A DNA stretch of 64,000 nt, taken from the NCBI GenBank assembly GCA_963802415.1, contig CAWDIH010000003.1:310001-374000 (forward strand), given 5' to 3'. The position numbers and the translations under genes were made by a program. Shown one piece after another: positions 44,686 through 53,592 of the stretch (positions within the stretch are counted from its first letter, which is position 1; the number at the start of each line of letters is the position of its first letter). Under the pieces are notes generated by a model. The model ran no database searches and was not told the DNA's origin. It saw nothing but the letters and a program-made list of their open reading frames with translations. The DNA is from DATAES01 sp963802415. Lineage in GTDB: Bacteria; Actinomycetota; Acidimicrobiia; Acidimicrobiales; JACDCH01.

Positions 44686-45336
44686 TCAGGTGGCGCTGGT
44701 GCGCTGGATCACCGAGGCGATGGCCACCATGTGGCATGCGATCGCCGCGACGACCAGCAGGTGCCAGATCTCGTGGTAGCCGAACACCCGAGGGAACGGG
44801 TCAGGCCAATGGCTCGCCAGGAAGATGGCGCCGACAGTGAAGAGGACACCGCCGACCGCGATGAGCGCGAGTTGGGCAACGGTCAGGTTGCCGACGAGCT
44901 GCGGGGCGGCGACAACGGCGGCCCAGCCGAGGGCGATGTACAGCCCGAATCGGATGCCGTTGACGCGACGGCTGCTGGTCCAGGCGAGGATGCTGCCGAC
45001 CACGGCGCCCGTCCAAGCGACGGCAAGCATCGCAACCGAGAGCCAACCCTGCAGGACGAGCAGGCAGATCGGCGTGTAGCTGACGGCGATCGTCACGAAG
45101 ATCGTCGCGTGGTCCAGGCGCCGCATGCGCGAGCGCCAGACCGGCGACCACCGGCCACGGTGGTAGGACCCGCTCACGCCAAAGAGGGCGACGACGCCGA
45201 CGCCATAGACCACGGCCGCAACCCGAGCCGTCGCCGATGTGGCGGAGAACACGATGGCGACGGCGATGGGCACGGCGAGGAAGAAGCACGCGAGGTGCAG
45301 CCAGCCGCGCAGCAATGGCTTGGCTTCGGTGCTCAC
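44686..45336 (-). CDS. Hemolysin III / PAQR-family membrane protein
   Basis: 216 residues, seven hydrophobic segments. GVSGSYHRGRWSPVWRSRMR and RRLDHATIFVTIAVSYTPIC carry the conserved SxxxH and LDHxxI motifs of the family, and FGYHEIWHLLVVAAIACHMV carries the HxxxH pair that binds zinc, as in PAQR receptors. The hemolysin name is historical; bacterial members are probably membrane-lipid hydrolases. GTG 45336 is chosen over a longer frame that extends to 45549. Confidence 0.87.
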   Translation of the reverse strand: MSTEAKPLLRGWLHLACFFLAVPIAVAIVFSATSATARVAAVVYGVGVVALFGVSGSYHRGRWSPVWRSRMRRLDHATIFVTIAVSYTPICLLVLQGWLSVAMLAVAWTGAVVGSILAWTSSRRVNGIRFGLYIALGWAAVVAAPQLVGNLTVAQLALIAVGGVLFTVGAIFLASHWPDPFPRVFGYHEIWHLLVVAAIACHMVAIASVIQRTSAT

Positions 45337-45588
45337 GGCGCGAGGGTACGGCGGTGAATCGCGTCGCGGCGGTCGCGTTGCCGACTTGTTGAATGACAAC
45401 GGACCGAGTGTGTTCGATTGCGTCGAGTCGTCAGAGCCGGTCCGCAAGCGTCGGCGAGACCGGATGCCGCACCCACCGCTAACGGAGCGGCCGCGATCCC
45501 AGTCGCTCCTCAGCCTGATGGTCTGCACGGCTGGCCGACAGCTCAACAACGGCGAGATCGGAACGTCCTGTACTGCCGATTCCGCCGG

Positions 45589-46155
45589 TCACTCCGCAGC
45601 GTCAACGAACGCGACAAGGCCGTCGAGGTATCGGTTGGTTGTCGACTGCTGGATGCGTCGGGTGATGGGGCCCCCGAGTCGAGCCAGCGCCTCTGCGGGC
45701 CGGGAGAACGCAGTGATTGCGAATGTTGTTCGCCCGTTCCTGCGCTCAACGATGAACGCTTCCTCGCCTCGTTCGGGATGGCCAGGCAGGGTTCCGTAGG
45801 CAAATCCGAAGCGGTCGGGCTCGTCCACAACGGCGACAACCCGGCACACCGCCACGGCCGTGAGCGGCCCCACCGGCGCGGCGACCGCGACGGTCGCCCC
45901 CTCAGCCGGTGGTCGGCGCGGTTCCACCGCCAGTCCGGCGGCGAGGTGTGGCACCCACTGGCGGAGCCCTTCGGCGCCTCGGTCGAAGGCGTCGGCTCGA
46001 TCTGTCAGCGTGACTTCATGCCGTTCGTGACGGAACCCGACAGGCAGCAGTCCGCGAAGCGTCGCGCCGATCTCGTCATAGGTCGGGCGCAACGGCTGTG
46101 CATTCCGAGCTATTTCGTCAAGATCGGAGGACGACACACGACCGACTCTGAACAC
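45589..46155 (-). CDS. DUF1990-family protein
   Basis: 188 residues. The C-terminal half is highly characteristic: CRVVAVVDEPDRFGFAYGTL then PGHPERGEEAFIVERRNG and AFSRPAEALARLGGPITRRI. The N-terminal YDEIGATL and LRQWVPHLAAGLAVEPRRPP also fit. DUF1990 proteins are common in actinobacteria and plants and have a START-like predicted shape; function unknown. It lies downstream of a methyltransferase remnant on the same strand, 59 bp away. Confidence 0.82.
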   Translation of the reverse strand: MFRVGRVSSSDLDEIARNAQPLRPTYDEIGATLRGLLPVGFRHERHEVTLTDRADAFDRGAEGLRQWVPHLAAGLAVEPRRPPAEGATVAVAAPVGPLTAVAVCRVVAVVDEPDRFGFAYGTLPGHPERGEEAFIVERRNGRTTFAITAFSRPAEALARLGGPITRRIQQSTTNRYLDGLVAFVDAAE

Positions 46156-46214
46156 ATCCTCGTGCTACCACGCCGTTGGAGGACGCCACGCAGGCGTGAG
46201 CGCAGACGTGCCGT

Positions 46215-46799
46215 TTACGCCGCTGGCCTGTTCGCCGTGCTCCCAGCGATGACGAGGAACGTGACCTTGTAGCGGAAGCCGGCAGGGGGTTTGTTCATCG
46301 CCTCCTTCCACTCGGCAAGTTCCTCGTCGGTGAACCTGCCACGCTCTCGCCACAGGACTGGCCAGTTCGGCAGACCGAACGCGTCCGCCGGCTGGTCGAT
46401 CCTGAGCGGGAATGTTTCGATGGATGTGAGGTCCACGCCCAGTTGGCCGAGCAGTATCGGCGCGTTGGCGATCCAGCGACCGTTGCGGTAGCCGATGTCG
46501 CGGCGCAACATCTCGAGCCGTTCGAGGACGCTCGGACGCACGCCGGGAACTTCGATGACGAGTGATCCCCGGTCGGGATCCGCGACCACCAGCGGCGAGC
46601 GGGGACACACGACCCGCACGAGTTCGGCCAGCGCTGCTCGCACATCCACTACATCCTGCAGCACTCGGTCTGACCGAGCGCCGTTGAACGTTTGATCCGG
46701 GAACGGGAGCGCCAAGCCGTCCGAGCGGACCACACGGATGAGGCGGCCGTGGCGCACGGTCGACGCCGAGTTCACGGAGCGGCTGGAAGCGTTGGCCAA
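46215..46799 (-). pseudogene. SAM-dependent methyltransferase lacking its N-terminal SAM motif
   Basis: 194 residues. VVRSDGLALPFPDQTFNGAR and VDVRAALAELVRVVCPRSPL are the motif II-IV region of a Methyltransf_11 protein, and the C-terminus is a normal substrate-domain tail ending VTFLVIAG. The DxGxGxG loop that binds SAM is absent: upstream in this frame there is only a short LTLAEDEVFLANASSR stretch and then TGA at 46847-46849. It is therefore 5'-truncated and probably inactive. Confidence 0.62.
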
Positions 46800-47221
46800 G
46801 AAGACCTCATCCTCCGCGAGGGTCAGGCGAGGAGTTCTTCATAAGGGATGGTCAGGTGCTCGACGAGGGCGTCCCAGAGCTCCTATCCGGTGAGGGCGAG
46901 CGGAGACCGCTGTTCCACAGCGGAGAAGCGGGGACCATCGGCCTCCTACGAGGTCACGGGGATGCGGAGCCTCTACTCGCCCACGTCACAAGACGCCGCG
47001 ACAACGGTCCCTGATACGAGTCGGAGGCCCGCGGAGCCTGGCCGACGGGCCCGGGGACCCCACGGGCCTCCGACGCGAACAATCGACGAAAGTGTCTCAC
47101 AGTCGGCGGCCCAACCGCTCAGCCCTCGCGTGTCGTCTGAGTACGGGTAGCGCCCTCCGCGACTGTTTTCGCCAGCACCCCGACACGACGTGCATGCATC
47201 CGCGCTCGGATCTCGTCGAGC
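46800..47221. other. Gene-poor stretch inside the accessory block
   Basis: About 420 bp with overlapping short frames on both strands but none of protein-like composition that I recognise. A 68-residue minus-strand frame at 47119-47325 (starting VQCRKIDAGVWMPAAARQLS) has plausible codon use but no recognised family. No copy of the palindromic repeat was found here. Confidence 0.4.
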
Positions 47222-47518
47222 TTGTCGCCGTCGCCCATGTCGACGATGTTCGACACGACATGCGAGAGCTGGCGTGCAGCGGCCGGCATCCACACACCCG
47301 CGTCGATCTTCCGGCACTGGACCACGGACGAAACAACCGACGCGATCGCCAGGTGGTGCGCGATGACACGCCCTCCCTACTCGCCCGGCCGCTACACGTA
47401 TGACGCCACCGGCAACCCCAACCTGCCATCGATGGCCACCGTCCGCGCCCGACACGGAAGCTGGAAGTCAGCACTACACGCGGTCACGCGTACGCGAACG
47501 CAACGTGAGCCCACTTGA
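47222..47518 (+). pseudogene. Possible fragment with a homing-endonuclease-associated type repeat
   Basis: The C-terminal 50 residues (YSPGRYTYDATGNPNLPSMA followed by TVRARHGSWKSALHAV) follow the pattern Y-x-x-Y-x...LPS-x-x-T-x-x-x-x-GSW-x-x-AL, as in helix-turn-helix repeats found in homing-endonuclease-associated and related DNA-binding proteins. The upstream part of the frame looks random, so this is probably a 3' remnant. Copy E of the repeat begins 7 bp after its stop. Confidence 0.35.
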
Positions 47519-47524
47519 AGGAGA

Positions 47525-47590
47525 TGCCAGCCGTGCGCGACGGAGCCACTCGGGATCCGGCATTCCCGCCGCTGCGCGCCGGGTCGCGGT
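47525..47590. repeat. Palindromic intergenic repeat, copy E (short)
   Basis: TGCCAGCCGTGCGCGACGG, then GGGATCCGGCATTCCCGCCG and CTGCGCGCCGGGT. Only the right-hand half of the element (GATCCGGCATTCCCGCC) is clearly preserved. It lies about 60 bp upstream of the first RCC1-repeat lipoprotein; the bases between (GCGCTGACGTGT) are shared with the second RCC1 gene downstream of copy H. Confidence 0.6.
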
Positions 47591-47647
47591 TCGGTGCGCT
47601 GACGTGTCGAATCTGAGTAGGGTCATGGCGGCGAGCGGGGGGGTTCC

Positions 47648-49150
47648 ATGAGCTGGTTGCACGGGATGGCCGAGGCTTGCTGGTCGGGTCTGGTTGGGTC
47701 GCGGGGAGCGCGGAGGTGGCGGGTGAGCTTCGCCGTGTTGGCGGTGGGTGTGAGCGCGTTGGGGTTGTCGGGCTGTGTCGCTGATCCGCCACCGATCATC
47801 GGCACCGCGACACCGGGCGATCGTTCTGCGGTGGTGTCATGGCAAGCGCCGGTCAACGCGATGGTCGCGACGTACCCCATCACCGGCTACGTCGTGACCC
47901 CGTGGATCGGGTTCGTTCGGCAGACGCCGGTGGTGTTCAACTCGACGGCGACGACACAAACCGTCACCGGGCTCACCAACGGCGTCACCTACACGTTCAC
48001 CGTGGTGGCCATCAACTCCCTCGGCAACGACAGCGCCTCATCGGCGATGTCGAACCCGGTCACGCCTGCGCCGCCCGCCGCCACTGCGATCGACGCTGGA
48101 AGCTTGCATACCTGCGCGGTACTCAGTGACGGCACCGCCGACTGCTGGGGCGACAACTTCAATGGCCAGCTCGGCAACGGCACCACCGGTAACTCGAGCA
48201 CCCCGGTCGCGGTCACCGGGATGACCAACGCCACCGCCATCAGCGCAGGCGGCATCGTGGACGACGCTGGTGCCCACACCTGCGCCCGGCTGACCATCGG
48301 CACCGTCCAATGCTGGGGCTACGGCTACTTCGGCCAGCTCGGCAACGGCATCTTCACCAGCTCGACCACCACCCCGGTCACGGTCATCGGGATCACCACC
48401 GCCACCGCCGTCGCCGCCGGTATCTATCACTCCTGCGCGCTGCTCACCGGCGGCACCGTCAACTGCTGGGGCTTCAACGGCTTCGGCAGCCTCGGTAACG
48501 GCACCCACTCCGACGCGAGCACCCCCGTTGTGGTCACCGGCATCACCACCGCCACCGCCATCAGCGCCGGCTACGAGCACTCCTGCGCGCTGCTCACCGG
48601 CGGCAGCGTCAAATGCTGGGGCCTCAACGGCTCCGGGCAGCTCGGCAACGGCACCACCACCAACTCGTCAACCCCGGTGACCGTCACGGGCATCACCACC
48701 GCCGTCGCCATCAGCGCCGGCGGCGAACACACCTGCGCGCTGCTCACCAGCGGCACCGTCAACTGCTGGGGCGGCAACGCCTCGGGGCAGCTCGGCAACG
48801 GCACCACCCTCACCTGGCCCAACCCCTTGCCGGTCACCGGCATTACCACCGCGACCGCCATCAGCGCAGGCGGCTACCACACCTGCGCGCTGCTCACCGG
48901 CGGCGCCGCCTACTGCTGGGGCGGCAACGCCGTCGGGCAGCTCGGCAACGGCACCACCACCAACTCGACCACCGCCGTACCAGTCACGGGCATCACCACC
49001 GCCGTCGTCATCGACGCCGGGGGGTATCAACACACCTGCACGCTGATCACCGGCGGCGCCGCCTATTGCTGGGGCTTCAACAACAACGGCCAACTCGGCA
49101 ACGGCACCACCACCAACTCGACCACACCCGTCACGGTCATCGGGATCTGA
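47648..49150 (+). CDS. RCC1-repeat lipoprotein with a fibronectin type III domain, copy 1
   Basis: 500 residues. The N-terminal membrane segment ends in the lipobox LGLSGC, so the protein should be lipid-anchored on the cell surface. Residues 48-140 (SAVVSWQAPVNA, TTQTVTGLTNGVTYTFTVVA) form a fibronectin type III domain. Then come seven RCC1/BLIP-II-type repeats of about 50 residues, each with C-x-LxxGT-x-x-CWG-x-N-x-x-GQLGNGT, which should make a seven-bladed propeller with one cysteine pair per blade. A binding or adhesion role is likely. The copy at 53779 has the same architecture. Confidence 0.88.
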   Translation: MSWLHGMAEACWSGLVGSRGARRWRVSFAVLAVGVSALGLSGCVADPPPIIGTATPGDRSAVVSWQAPVNAMVATYPITGYVVTPWIGFVRQTPVVFNSTATTQTVTGLTNGVTYTFTVVAINSLGNDSASSAMSNPVTPAPPAATAIDAGSLHTCAVLSDGTADCWGDNFNGQLGNGTTGNSSTPVAVTGMTNATAISAGGIVDDAGAHTCARLTIGTVQCWGYGYFGQLGNGIFTSSTTTPVTVIGITTATAVAAGIYHSCALLTGGTVNCWGFNGFGSLGNGTHSDASTPVVVTGITTATAISAGYEHSCALLTGGSVKCWGLNGSGQLGNGTTTNSSTPVTVTGITTAVAISAGGEHTCALLTSGTVNCWGGNASGQLGNGTTLTWPNPLPVTGITTATAISAGGYHTCALLTGGAAYCWGGNAVGQLGNGTTTNSTTAVPVTGITTAVVIDAGGYQHTCTLITGGAAYCWGFNNNGQLGNGTTTNSTTPVTVIGI

Positions 49151-49217
49151 CCGCGCCTAACCGCGGTGAGCGGTTCCGTAGCTCCTCGCTCTGTTCGGAC
49201 GACTGGCCGCTCGTAAG

Positions 49218-49290
49218 TGCCGTTCCCGCCGCTCAGGAACCGGCATTCCCGCCGCTGTGCGACGGCGGGCCAGATCGGGCACTACGTGCG
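49218..49290. repeat. Palindromic intergenic repeat, copy F (right half)
   Basis: TGCCGTTCCCGCCGCTCAGG, AACCGGCATTCCCGCCGCTG, then the tail TGCGACGGCGGGCCAGATCG and GGCACTACGTGCG. It shares the CCGGCATTCCCGCC core and the GATCGGGCA end with copies C and G. It lies between the RCC1 lipoprotein and the DUF4177-like gene. Confidence 0.68.
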
Positions 49291-49380
49291 GGGGCGATGG
49301 CGCTTGGTGGGGCGCGCCTACGATGACACCGGGCAACATGAGGGGATCCAGCCGCCGCGTCACGACGGTGCGAGGAGAAC

Positions 49381-49872
49381 TTGAAGACCGTGAACGAAAG
49401 CAACGCACGATTACGGTGGCAGTACAAGGTTGTCAACCTCGGCAGCTACTTTACGGCCAGCCGGTTGGCGGAAGCTCTCGCACATCTCGGCGAAGACGGG
49501 TGGGAGGTGATCGGGGTCTACGACAAGGCGAGTAACTGGCTCCGTGACATGGAGAAGGGATTCCTGTTTTGTAAGCGACCCGTGCTTCCAGGGGAAGCGC
49601 CCGAGGGGCCTTGGGCCGCGACTGTTAGCTCTGCTGGGACCAACAACCTGACGCCCGTCTATTCCGCGGGCCACGCCGCTACTCGAACCACAATCGACCT
49701 CGGGCCGGGTGTTCGAGTGCGTAACACGTCGACCGATGTGACCGGAACTGTTGAGGCGGTGGACGCGGATGATCCGACGTTCTTCTTCGTTCGCACGGAT
49801 GACTCGGGGGAACTGAAGCGCTGGTGGAGCATTGTCCTTCAACCCATCGCAGCCTCGGTCGAATCGCCTTGA
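49381..49872 (+). CDS. DUF4177-like N-terminal domain protein
   Basis: 163 residues from TTG 49381, which has GAGGAGAAC directly upstream. Residues 10-65 (WQYKVVNLGSYFTASRLAEA, LAHLGEDGWEVIGVYDKASN, EKGFLFCKRP) match the short DUF4177 fold, a small alpha-beta domain found alone or in phage and mobile regions. The C-terminal part (VRVRNTSTDVTGTVEAVDAD, FFFVRTDDSGELKRWW) looks like a small SH3-like barrel. Function unknown. It sits in the accessory block after repeat F. Confidence 0.68.
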   Translation: MKTVNESNARLRWQYKVVNLGSYFTASRLAEALAHLGEDGWEVIGVYDKASNWLRDMEKGFLFCKRPVLPGEAPEGPWAATVSSAGTNNLTPVYSAGHAATRTTIDLGPGVRVRNTSTDVTGTVEAVDADDPTFFFVRTDDSGELKRWWSIVLQPIAASVESP

Positions 49873-49996
49873 GTCCACTCGATCGCGCACACCTATCTGC
49901 TTCGATGTGTGCAACAGCATGCGGGCATCAGGCGGCCGGGATGTGTAGATCTCGCGCATAGGTAAGCTGCTGACGGCAGTCGGCGAGAATGTTCGT

Positions 49997-50791
49997 GTGG
50001 CGACCGATGGTCTTCGCTTTGCCGTCGACGCAGACGGCCGGTTGACAATCCAGAGTCGCGGTCGCCGCGTGGTCTGGCTGCGCTTGCTGCCCGACGGTCT
50101 TCAAGTTGGAGCTGCTGGCGTCCCAACGGTCGTGCTGCCGTGGTCGTCGTTGGGTGGCGTCCGTTGGGTGATGGATGGACCGCCGCGCGATGGCTGGATG
50201 ATCACCAATTGGTCTGCGGGACGCAGTGGCGTCTTCGGGGTGGCCGTGCTCGTGAGCGGGCACTTCGAGGTCATCTGTCAACCGTTGATCGACGCGACGA
50301 TGACGCTGTGGCGGCGTCCGGACCAATGGTTCCAGCGGGGCATCCTCACGGGGCATCGCCTGCCGGTCCTGCCACGCGGGAGCGTGTTCACGGCCGCGAA
50401 TCGTGAGAGGTCAACACTGACAGCTCTCACGCAAGTGATCGCGGCGTGCGATGAGATACGAGGGAGGCTGGCGGAGCCCGAACGGATGCGAGCTCTCGCC
50501 ACTGATCTGTCGGTCGGTCTGCTGTCGTGGCCGTCTGCCCGTGAAGGCATTCGCCGAGACACAACCGACATCATCACGGCACTTCGCCAAGCCGGCTTCG
50601 TCCATCGCTTTGGTCGTCCACTCACGCGTGACGAGCTGCCGCCTCTCGGCGAGGTAGTCAACGCGACTCAGGCTCGCCTGACGCACAACAGGTATCGCGA
50701 GGGACGATCCGTGTCGGACGACACCGTCGCAACCGTGGCGCGCTCGGTCTTTCTCGACGTCGAGCCGTGGCCGTTCTCCGCGCTGATGTGA
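49997..50791 (+). CDS. Protein of unknown function
   Basis: 264 residues with good codon use from GTG 49997. The first half is beta-rich (LRFAVDADGRLTIQSRGRRV, PTVVLPWSSLGGVRWVMDGP, FGVAVLVSGHFEVICQPLID), with a PH-like look. The second half is helical and basic (LTALTQVIAACDEIRGRLAE, TDIITALRQAGFVHRFGRPL). No family recognised and no membrane segments. It is followed at once by the TGCCGATCCTGTGCG motif at 50828 and the second GNAT copy in the opposite direction. Confidence 0.55.
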   Translation: MATDGLRFAVDADGRLTIQSRGRRVVWLRLLPDGLQVGAAGVPTVVLPWSSLGGVRWVMDGPPRDGWMITNWSAGRSGVFGVAVLVSGHFEVICQPLIDATMTLWRRPDQWFQRGILTGHRLPVLPRGSVFTAANRERSTLTALTQVIAACDEIRGRLAEPERMRALATDLSVGLLSWPSAREGIRRDTTDIITALRQAGFVHRFGRPLTRDELPPLGEVVNATQARLTHNRYREGRSVSDDTVATVARSVFLDVEPWPFSALM

Positions 50792-50841
50792 CGTCAGCCT
50801 CTCGCTGCGCGGTGCACGCGAGATGTGCCGATCCTGTGCGC

Positions 50842-51393
50842 TCAGTTGGCTGAGCGATGACAAGCCCAGATCCAACCTTTGCCCGATCGGTCAGCTGACG
50901 GAACTCGTCTGGAAGCGTCTTCGCCCCGCAGGGCAAACCCAAGCTTCGGCGGAATCGCGGCGCTGGCGTGGTTCGTCTGGTCCATGCGGATGATCACTCG
51001 ATCAACCTCAGCCAGGCAATCAAACACGGCGTCAGTCACGGCTCCCGCGGCGGCGGTGGCGTAGCCGCGGCCCGTGCGGTCAGAGCGAACCCAGTAGCCG
51101 ATCTCTGCGGTCTTCGCTTCCTTGGGGTGGAGCCCGATGCCGCCAACGAGTTCGCCCGAGGCGCGTTCGAACAGGACGTAGCTGTAGTTCTCGTCGCTGT
51201 CGAATGCACGCTCCTGCTCGCGAAGAAACTCCAACTCGGCCTCTTCGGTTGGTAGGGGGTCCGCCCACGGCAACCATCGCGTGAGCTCCGGCTGACTGGC
51301 CTCGATGGCGGCCATCAGTTCGGCGAGATGCGACATCCGGCAGCGTCGTAGCTCCAAGGCCTCGGCAGGCAGGACCTCGGGCAGGGCAGCCAT
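50842..51393 (-). CDS. GNAT-family N-acetyltransferase (RimJ/RimL-like), copy 2
   Basis: 183 residues, the same length as the protein at 43474 and differing at about 18 positions, mostly conservative. The acetyl-CoA loop RSDRTGRGYATAAAGAVTDA and the C-terminal KLGFALRGE are intact, so both copies should be active. The upstream 85 bp (TTTTCACGGTCGCGCGCACC and onward) are also conserved with copy 1, showing that promoter and gene were duplicated together. The stop codon is adjacent to TGCCGATCCTGTGCG. Confidence 0.88.
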   Translation of the reverse strand: MAALPEVLPAEALELRRCRMSHLAELMAAIEASQPELTRWLPWADPLPTEEAELEFLREQERAFDSDENYSYVLFERASGELVGGIGLHPKEAKTAEIGYWVRSDRTGRGYATAAAGAVTDAVFDCLAEVDRVIIRMDQTNHASAAIPPKLGFALRGEDASRRVPSADRSGKGWIWACHRSAN

Positions 51394-51548
51394 GTTTTCA
51401 CGGTCGCGCGCACCCACGCGGTCCGCGGCCGATTTTCGAACGGAACCACGCCTTGTCGGAACGATTAGCGACACGCTGTACGTGCCGGTCCTGCGGGAAC
51501 CGCTTGCGGCCGTCGAAGAATGCGATAGTCGGCCGCGCTGACAGTCTG

Positions 51549-51869
51549 TCAGGCGCGCTCCGACTTGTAATGAGCCAACTGTTCGACACGCTCGACGTGT
51601 GCCGCGCTCCGTCTGAATCGTGCGCCGATCTCGTTGTAGTCGGCGCCTTCGTTCCGCCAGCGGAGCACACGTCGCTCCAGGGGTCGTAGCCCCTGACCAC
51701 GCGCAACCGGCTCGGTCGCACGACCAGGCATTGAAGCCATGCCGACGATCCGGTTGATCATCTCCGGGCTCCGCCGGAACCGGCGGGCGATCTCGGTCGA
51801 GCTGACACCATTTTCGACAAGCTGAATCACTCGCCGCTCTAGGGGCCGCAGCGCGTGACTCGAGTTCAT
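51549..51869 (-). CDS. Small protein with two tandem helix-turn-helix units
   Basis: 106 residues. Two similar halves are visible: LRPLERRVIQLVENGVSSTE followed by IARRFRRSPEMINRIVGMA, and LRPLERRVLRWRNEGADYNE followed by IGARFRRSAAHVERVEQLA. Each looks like the C-terminal HTH of LuxR or sigma region 4, so the protein is an internal duplication and may bind a direct or inverted repeat as one chain. It lies between the second GNAT copy and repeat G, and is transcribed away from the cyclase at 52103. Confidence 0.72.
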   Translation of the reverse strand: MNSSHALRPLERRVIQLVENGVSSTEIARRFRRSPEMINRIVGMASMPGRATEPVARGQGLRPLERRVLRWRNEGADYNEIGARFRRSAAHVERVEQLAHYKSERA

Positions 51870-51951
51870 CGCCCTACGTTACTCGGCACAATCTGGGCGG
51901 ACAGGAAGCCAGGTTCCCCCGCACCGAACTGCTGATCACAACGGCCGGACG

Positions 51952-52099
51952 TGCCGATCCCGGATGGTCGCGGGACCGCGTGACCCATCCGGCAATGTTC
52001 CGATGAGCGTTCCCGGATCATTGGCCGGCGAGCGAGGTGTCGCGGGATCCGGCATTCCCGCCGCCGTGCGACGGCACTCCAGAAGGGGCAATCTGTGCG
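51952..52099. repeat. Palindromic intergenic repeat, copy G
   Basis: TGCCGATCCCGGATGGTCG starts the element; ACCCATCCGGCAATGTTCCG and GAGCGTTCCCGGATCATTGG form the middle; GGGATCCGGCATTCCCGCCG and the tail GTGCGACGGCACTCCAGAAG, GGGCAATCTGTGCG close it. This is the fullest match to copy I. It ends 3 bp before the ATG of the cyclase at 52103, so the cyclase mRNA must start inside the element or be read through from upstream. Confidence 0.82.
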
Positions 52100-52102
52100 C
52101 GC

Positions 52103-53320
52103 ATGACCGCGTCCGGCGAGTCGCTCGCGCTACCTAATGATCCCGCGCTAGCCGCCTGGGCGTCGGCGTTGAACGAGACCGGCCACTGGGCGAATGTGTT
52201 CGACGCGAAGTGGCGGTACGTGTTCGAGACCCAGGAGCTCCGGAAGACCTTCGCGGACATGGGTCGACCGTCGGCGACAATGCTCGGACTGCACCGCTTC
52301 AGTAGAGAAACGAATCAACGCCTCGCGGCAGCCGTCGGTGGCCCGTGGGTCGAGCCGGAGTTTCGTCGCGCGTACTTCTCGGACTTGGGTCCATACGTGC
52401 TCGCAGGTACGCCCGGCGGTCGCGAGGAGCTTCGTCGGATCATCGATCCCGAACTCGCAGACCTCGTCGATGGACTGCAACCCCAAGCGGCTCCCACTGC
52501 GTGGGTTGTGGGGACGGAGTGGACTACCGCCGGAGCCGACGTCACGGGTTCGGCCGTGTGGTTCCGCGTCGACGACGATCACGGCAACCTCGCGGGCTTC
52601 TGCAGCCTTTCGAAGCCCGCGGCGGGGATGTCGCACTTTGGCGTGGCGCTCGCGGTCGCGGACCTGGCGCACTTGGAGCGAATGCGCGCAGTCGCGTATC
52701 CCGATCGTCGTCCCGCGGCGATTCTCATGGCCGACCTCGAAGCGTCCTCGCTCCTGGCACGCCGCCTCTCGACTGCGCAGTACTTCGCGTTCGGTCGGCG
52801 TCTGGTGCGTTGGCAGGACCGATGCATCATCGATGCGGGCGGCATCGTCGGCCGCCACGCAGGGGATGGCGTAGTCGCGTTCTTCCTCGCCGAGACAGCC
52901 GGCTCCGAATCGGCCGCCGCGAGATCTTGCATTACCGCTGCCCGCACCCTGCGCGACAGTCTCGTCGAGATTGCAGCCCGCAGCGAGATCCCGCCAACCG
53001 AGATTGCGTTGCGGTTCGGGCTGCATTGGGGCGCGACGCTCTACATGGGGCGGATCCTCACAGGGGGTCGCAGTGAAGTCACCGCGCTCGGCGACGAAGT
53101 GAACGAGGCCGCAAGGCTCGAAGCGTGCGCCACGGACGGCCGGATTCTCGCTTCCAAGGCACTCATCGAACGACTCAACCACGGCGACGCCCAGGCGCTT
53201 TTCCTCAACACCAGCCGCGTCATCTATACACCCCTTGCAGACCTGCCGACTGCGACCGACAAGGCGCGCCGAGACGCACCCGCCATCGCAGTCTGCGACC
53301 TCACGGACCCCAGCACCTAG
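52103..53320 (+). CDS. Class III adenylate/guanylate cyclase, paralogue of 41537
   Basis: 405 residues. The sensor-like N-terminus (LAAWASALNETGHWANVFDA, KWRYVFETQEL) and the cyclase domain (ILMADLEASSLLARRLSTAQ, GRHAGDGVVAFFLAETAGSE, LRFGLHWGATLYMGRILTGG, VTALGDEVNEAARLEACATD) align throughout with the protein at 41537, with divergence concentrated in the first 200 residues. Metal Asp residues and the Asn/Arg pair are kept. The 3' flank of both genes shares TGTGCGGCGACGTACTGC, so the duplicated unit reached beyond the coding region. ATG follows repeat G after 3 bp. Confidence 0.83.
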   Translation: MTASGESLALPNDPALAAWASALNETGHWANVFDAKWRYVFETQELRKTFADMGRPSATMLGLHRFSRETNQRLAAAVGGPWVEPEFRRAYFSDLGPYVLAGTPGGREELRRIIDPELADLVDGLQPQAAPTAWVVGTEWTTAGADVTGSAVWFRVDDDHGNLAGFCSLSKPAAGMSHFGVALAVADLAHLERMRAVAYPDRRPAAILMADLEASSLLARRLSTAQYFAFGRRLVRWQDRCIIDAGGIVGRHAGDGVVAFFLAETAGSESAAARSCITAARTLRDSLVEIAARSEIPPTEIALRFGLHWGATLYMGRILTGGRSEVTALGDEVNEAARLEACATDGRILASKALIERLNHGDAQALFLNTSRVIYTPLADLPTATDKARRDAPAIAVCDLTDPST

Positions 53321-53592
53321 CGCGCTAGAACTGCCGATCCTGTGCGGCGACGTACTGCCGCTCGTGCGACCGGAATGTGCCGATCCCGTCGCTCGCGTCA
53401 ATAGACGGCTAGGACCTCCGTCAGAACGTGAGTCACGAGTTCGTCCGGATCTTCGGGTCGCACGTCACCTTCCAGTCGTAGGTGTCGTAGTCGCTCGGAT
53501 CGTGGCCGACGACCCACTCGATCACGATCTGTCCGCTCGCAGGAGGTTCCTCGACATTCACCGACGAAGCCTTGCACCGAGGCGCTCGTAAG

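Noticed and set aside
46973..47474. Overlapping minus-strand frames of 125-160 codons
   Set aside because: They compete in all frames, are Arg/Cys/Trp-rich and show no motif; likely non-coding.
48080..49150. Regular tandem DNA repeats resembling a CRISPR-like array
   Set aside because: The roughly 150-bp periodicity is the coding sequence of RCC1 protein blades with an open frame; spacing and length do not fit CRISPR.
53433..53564. Minus-strand 43-residue frame ending IVIEWVVGHDPSDYDTYDWK and onward
   Set aside because: Protein-like composition, but too short, no family recognised, and no good start; could be a remnant but not supportable as a gene.
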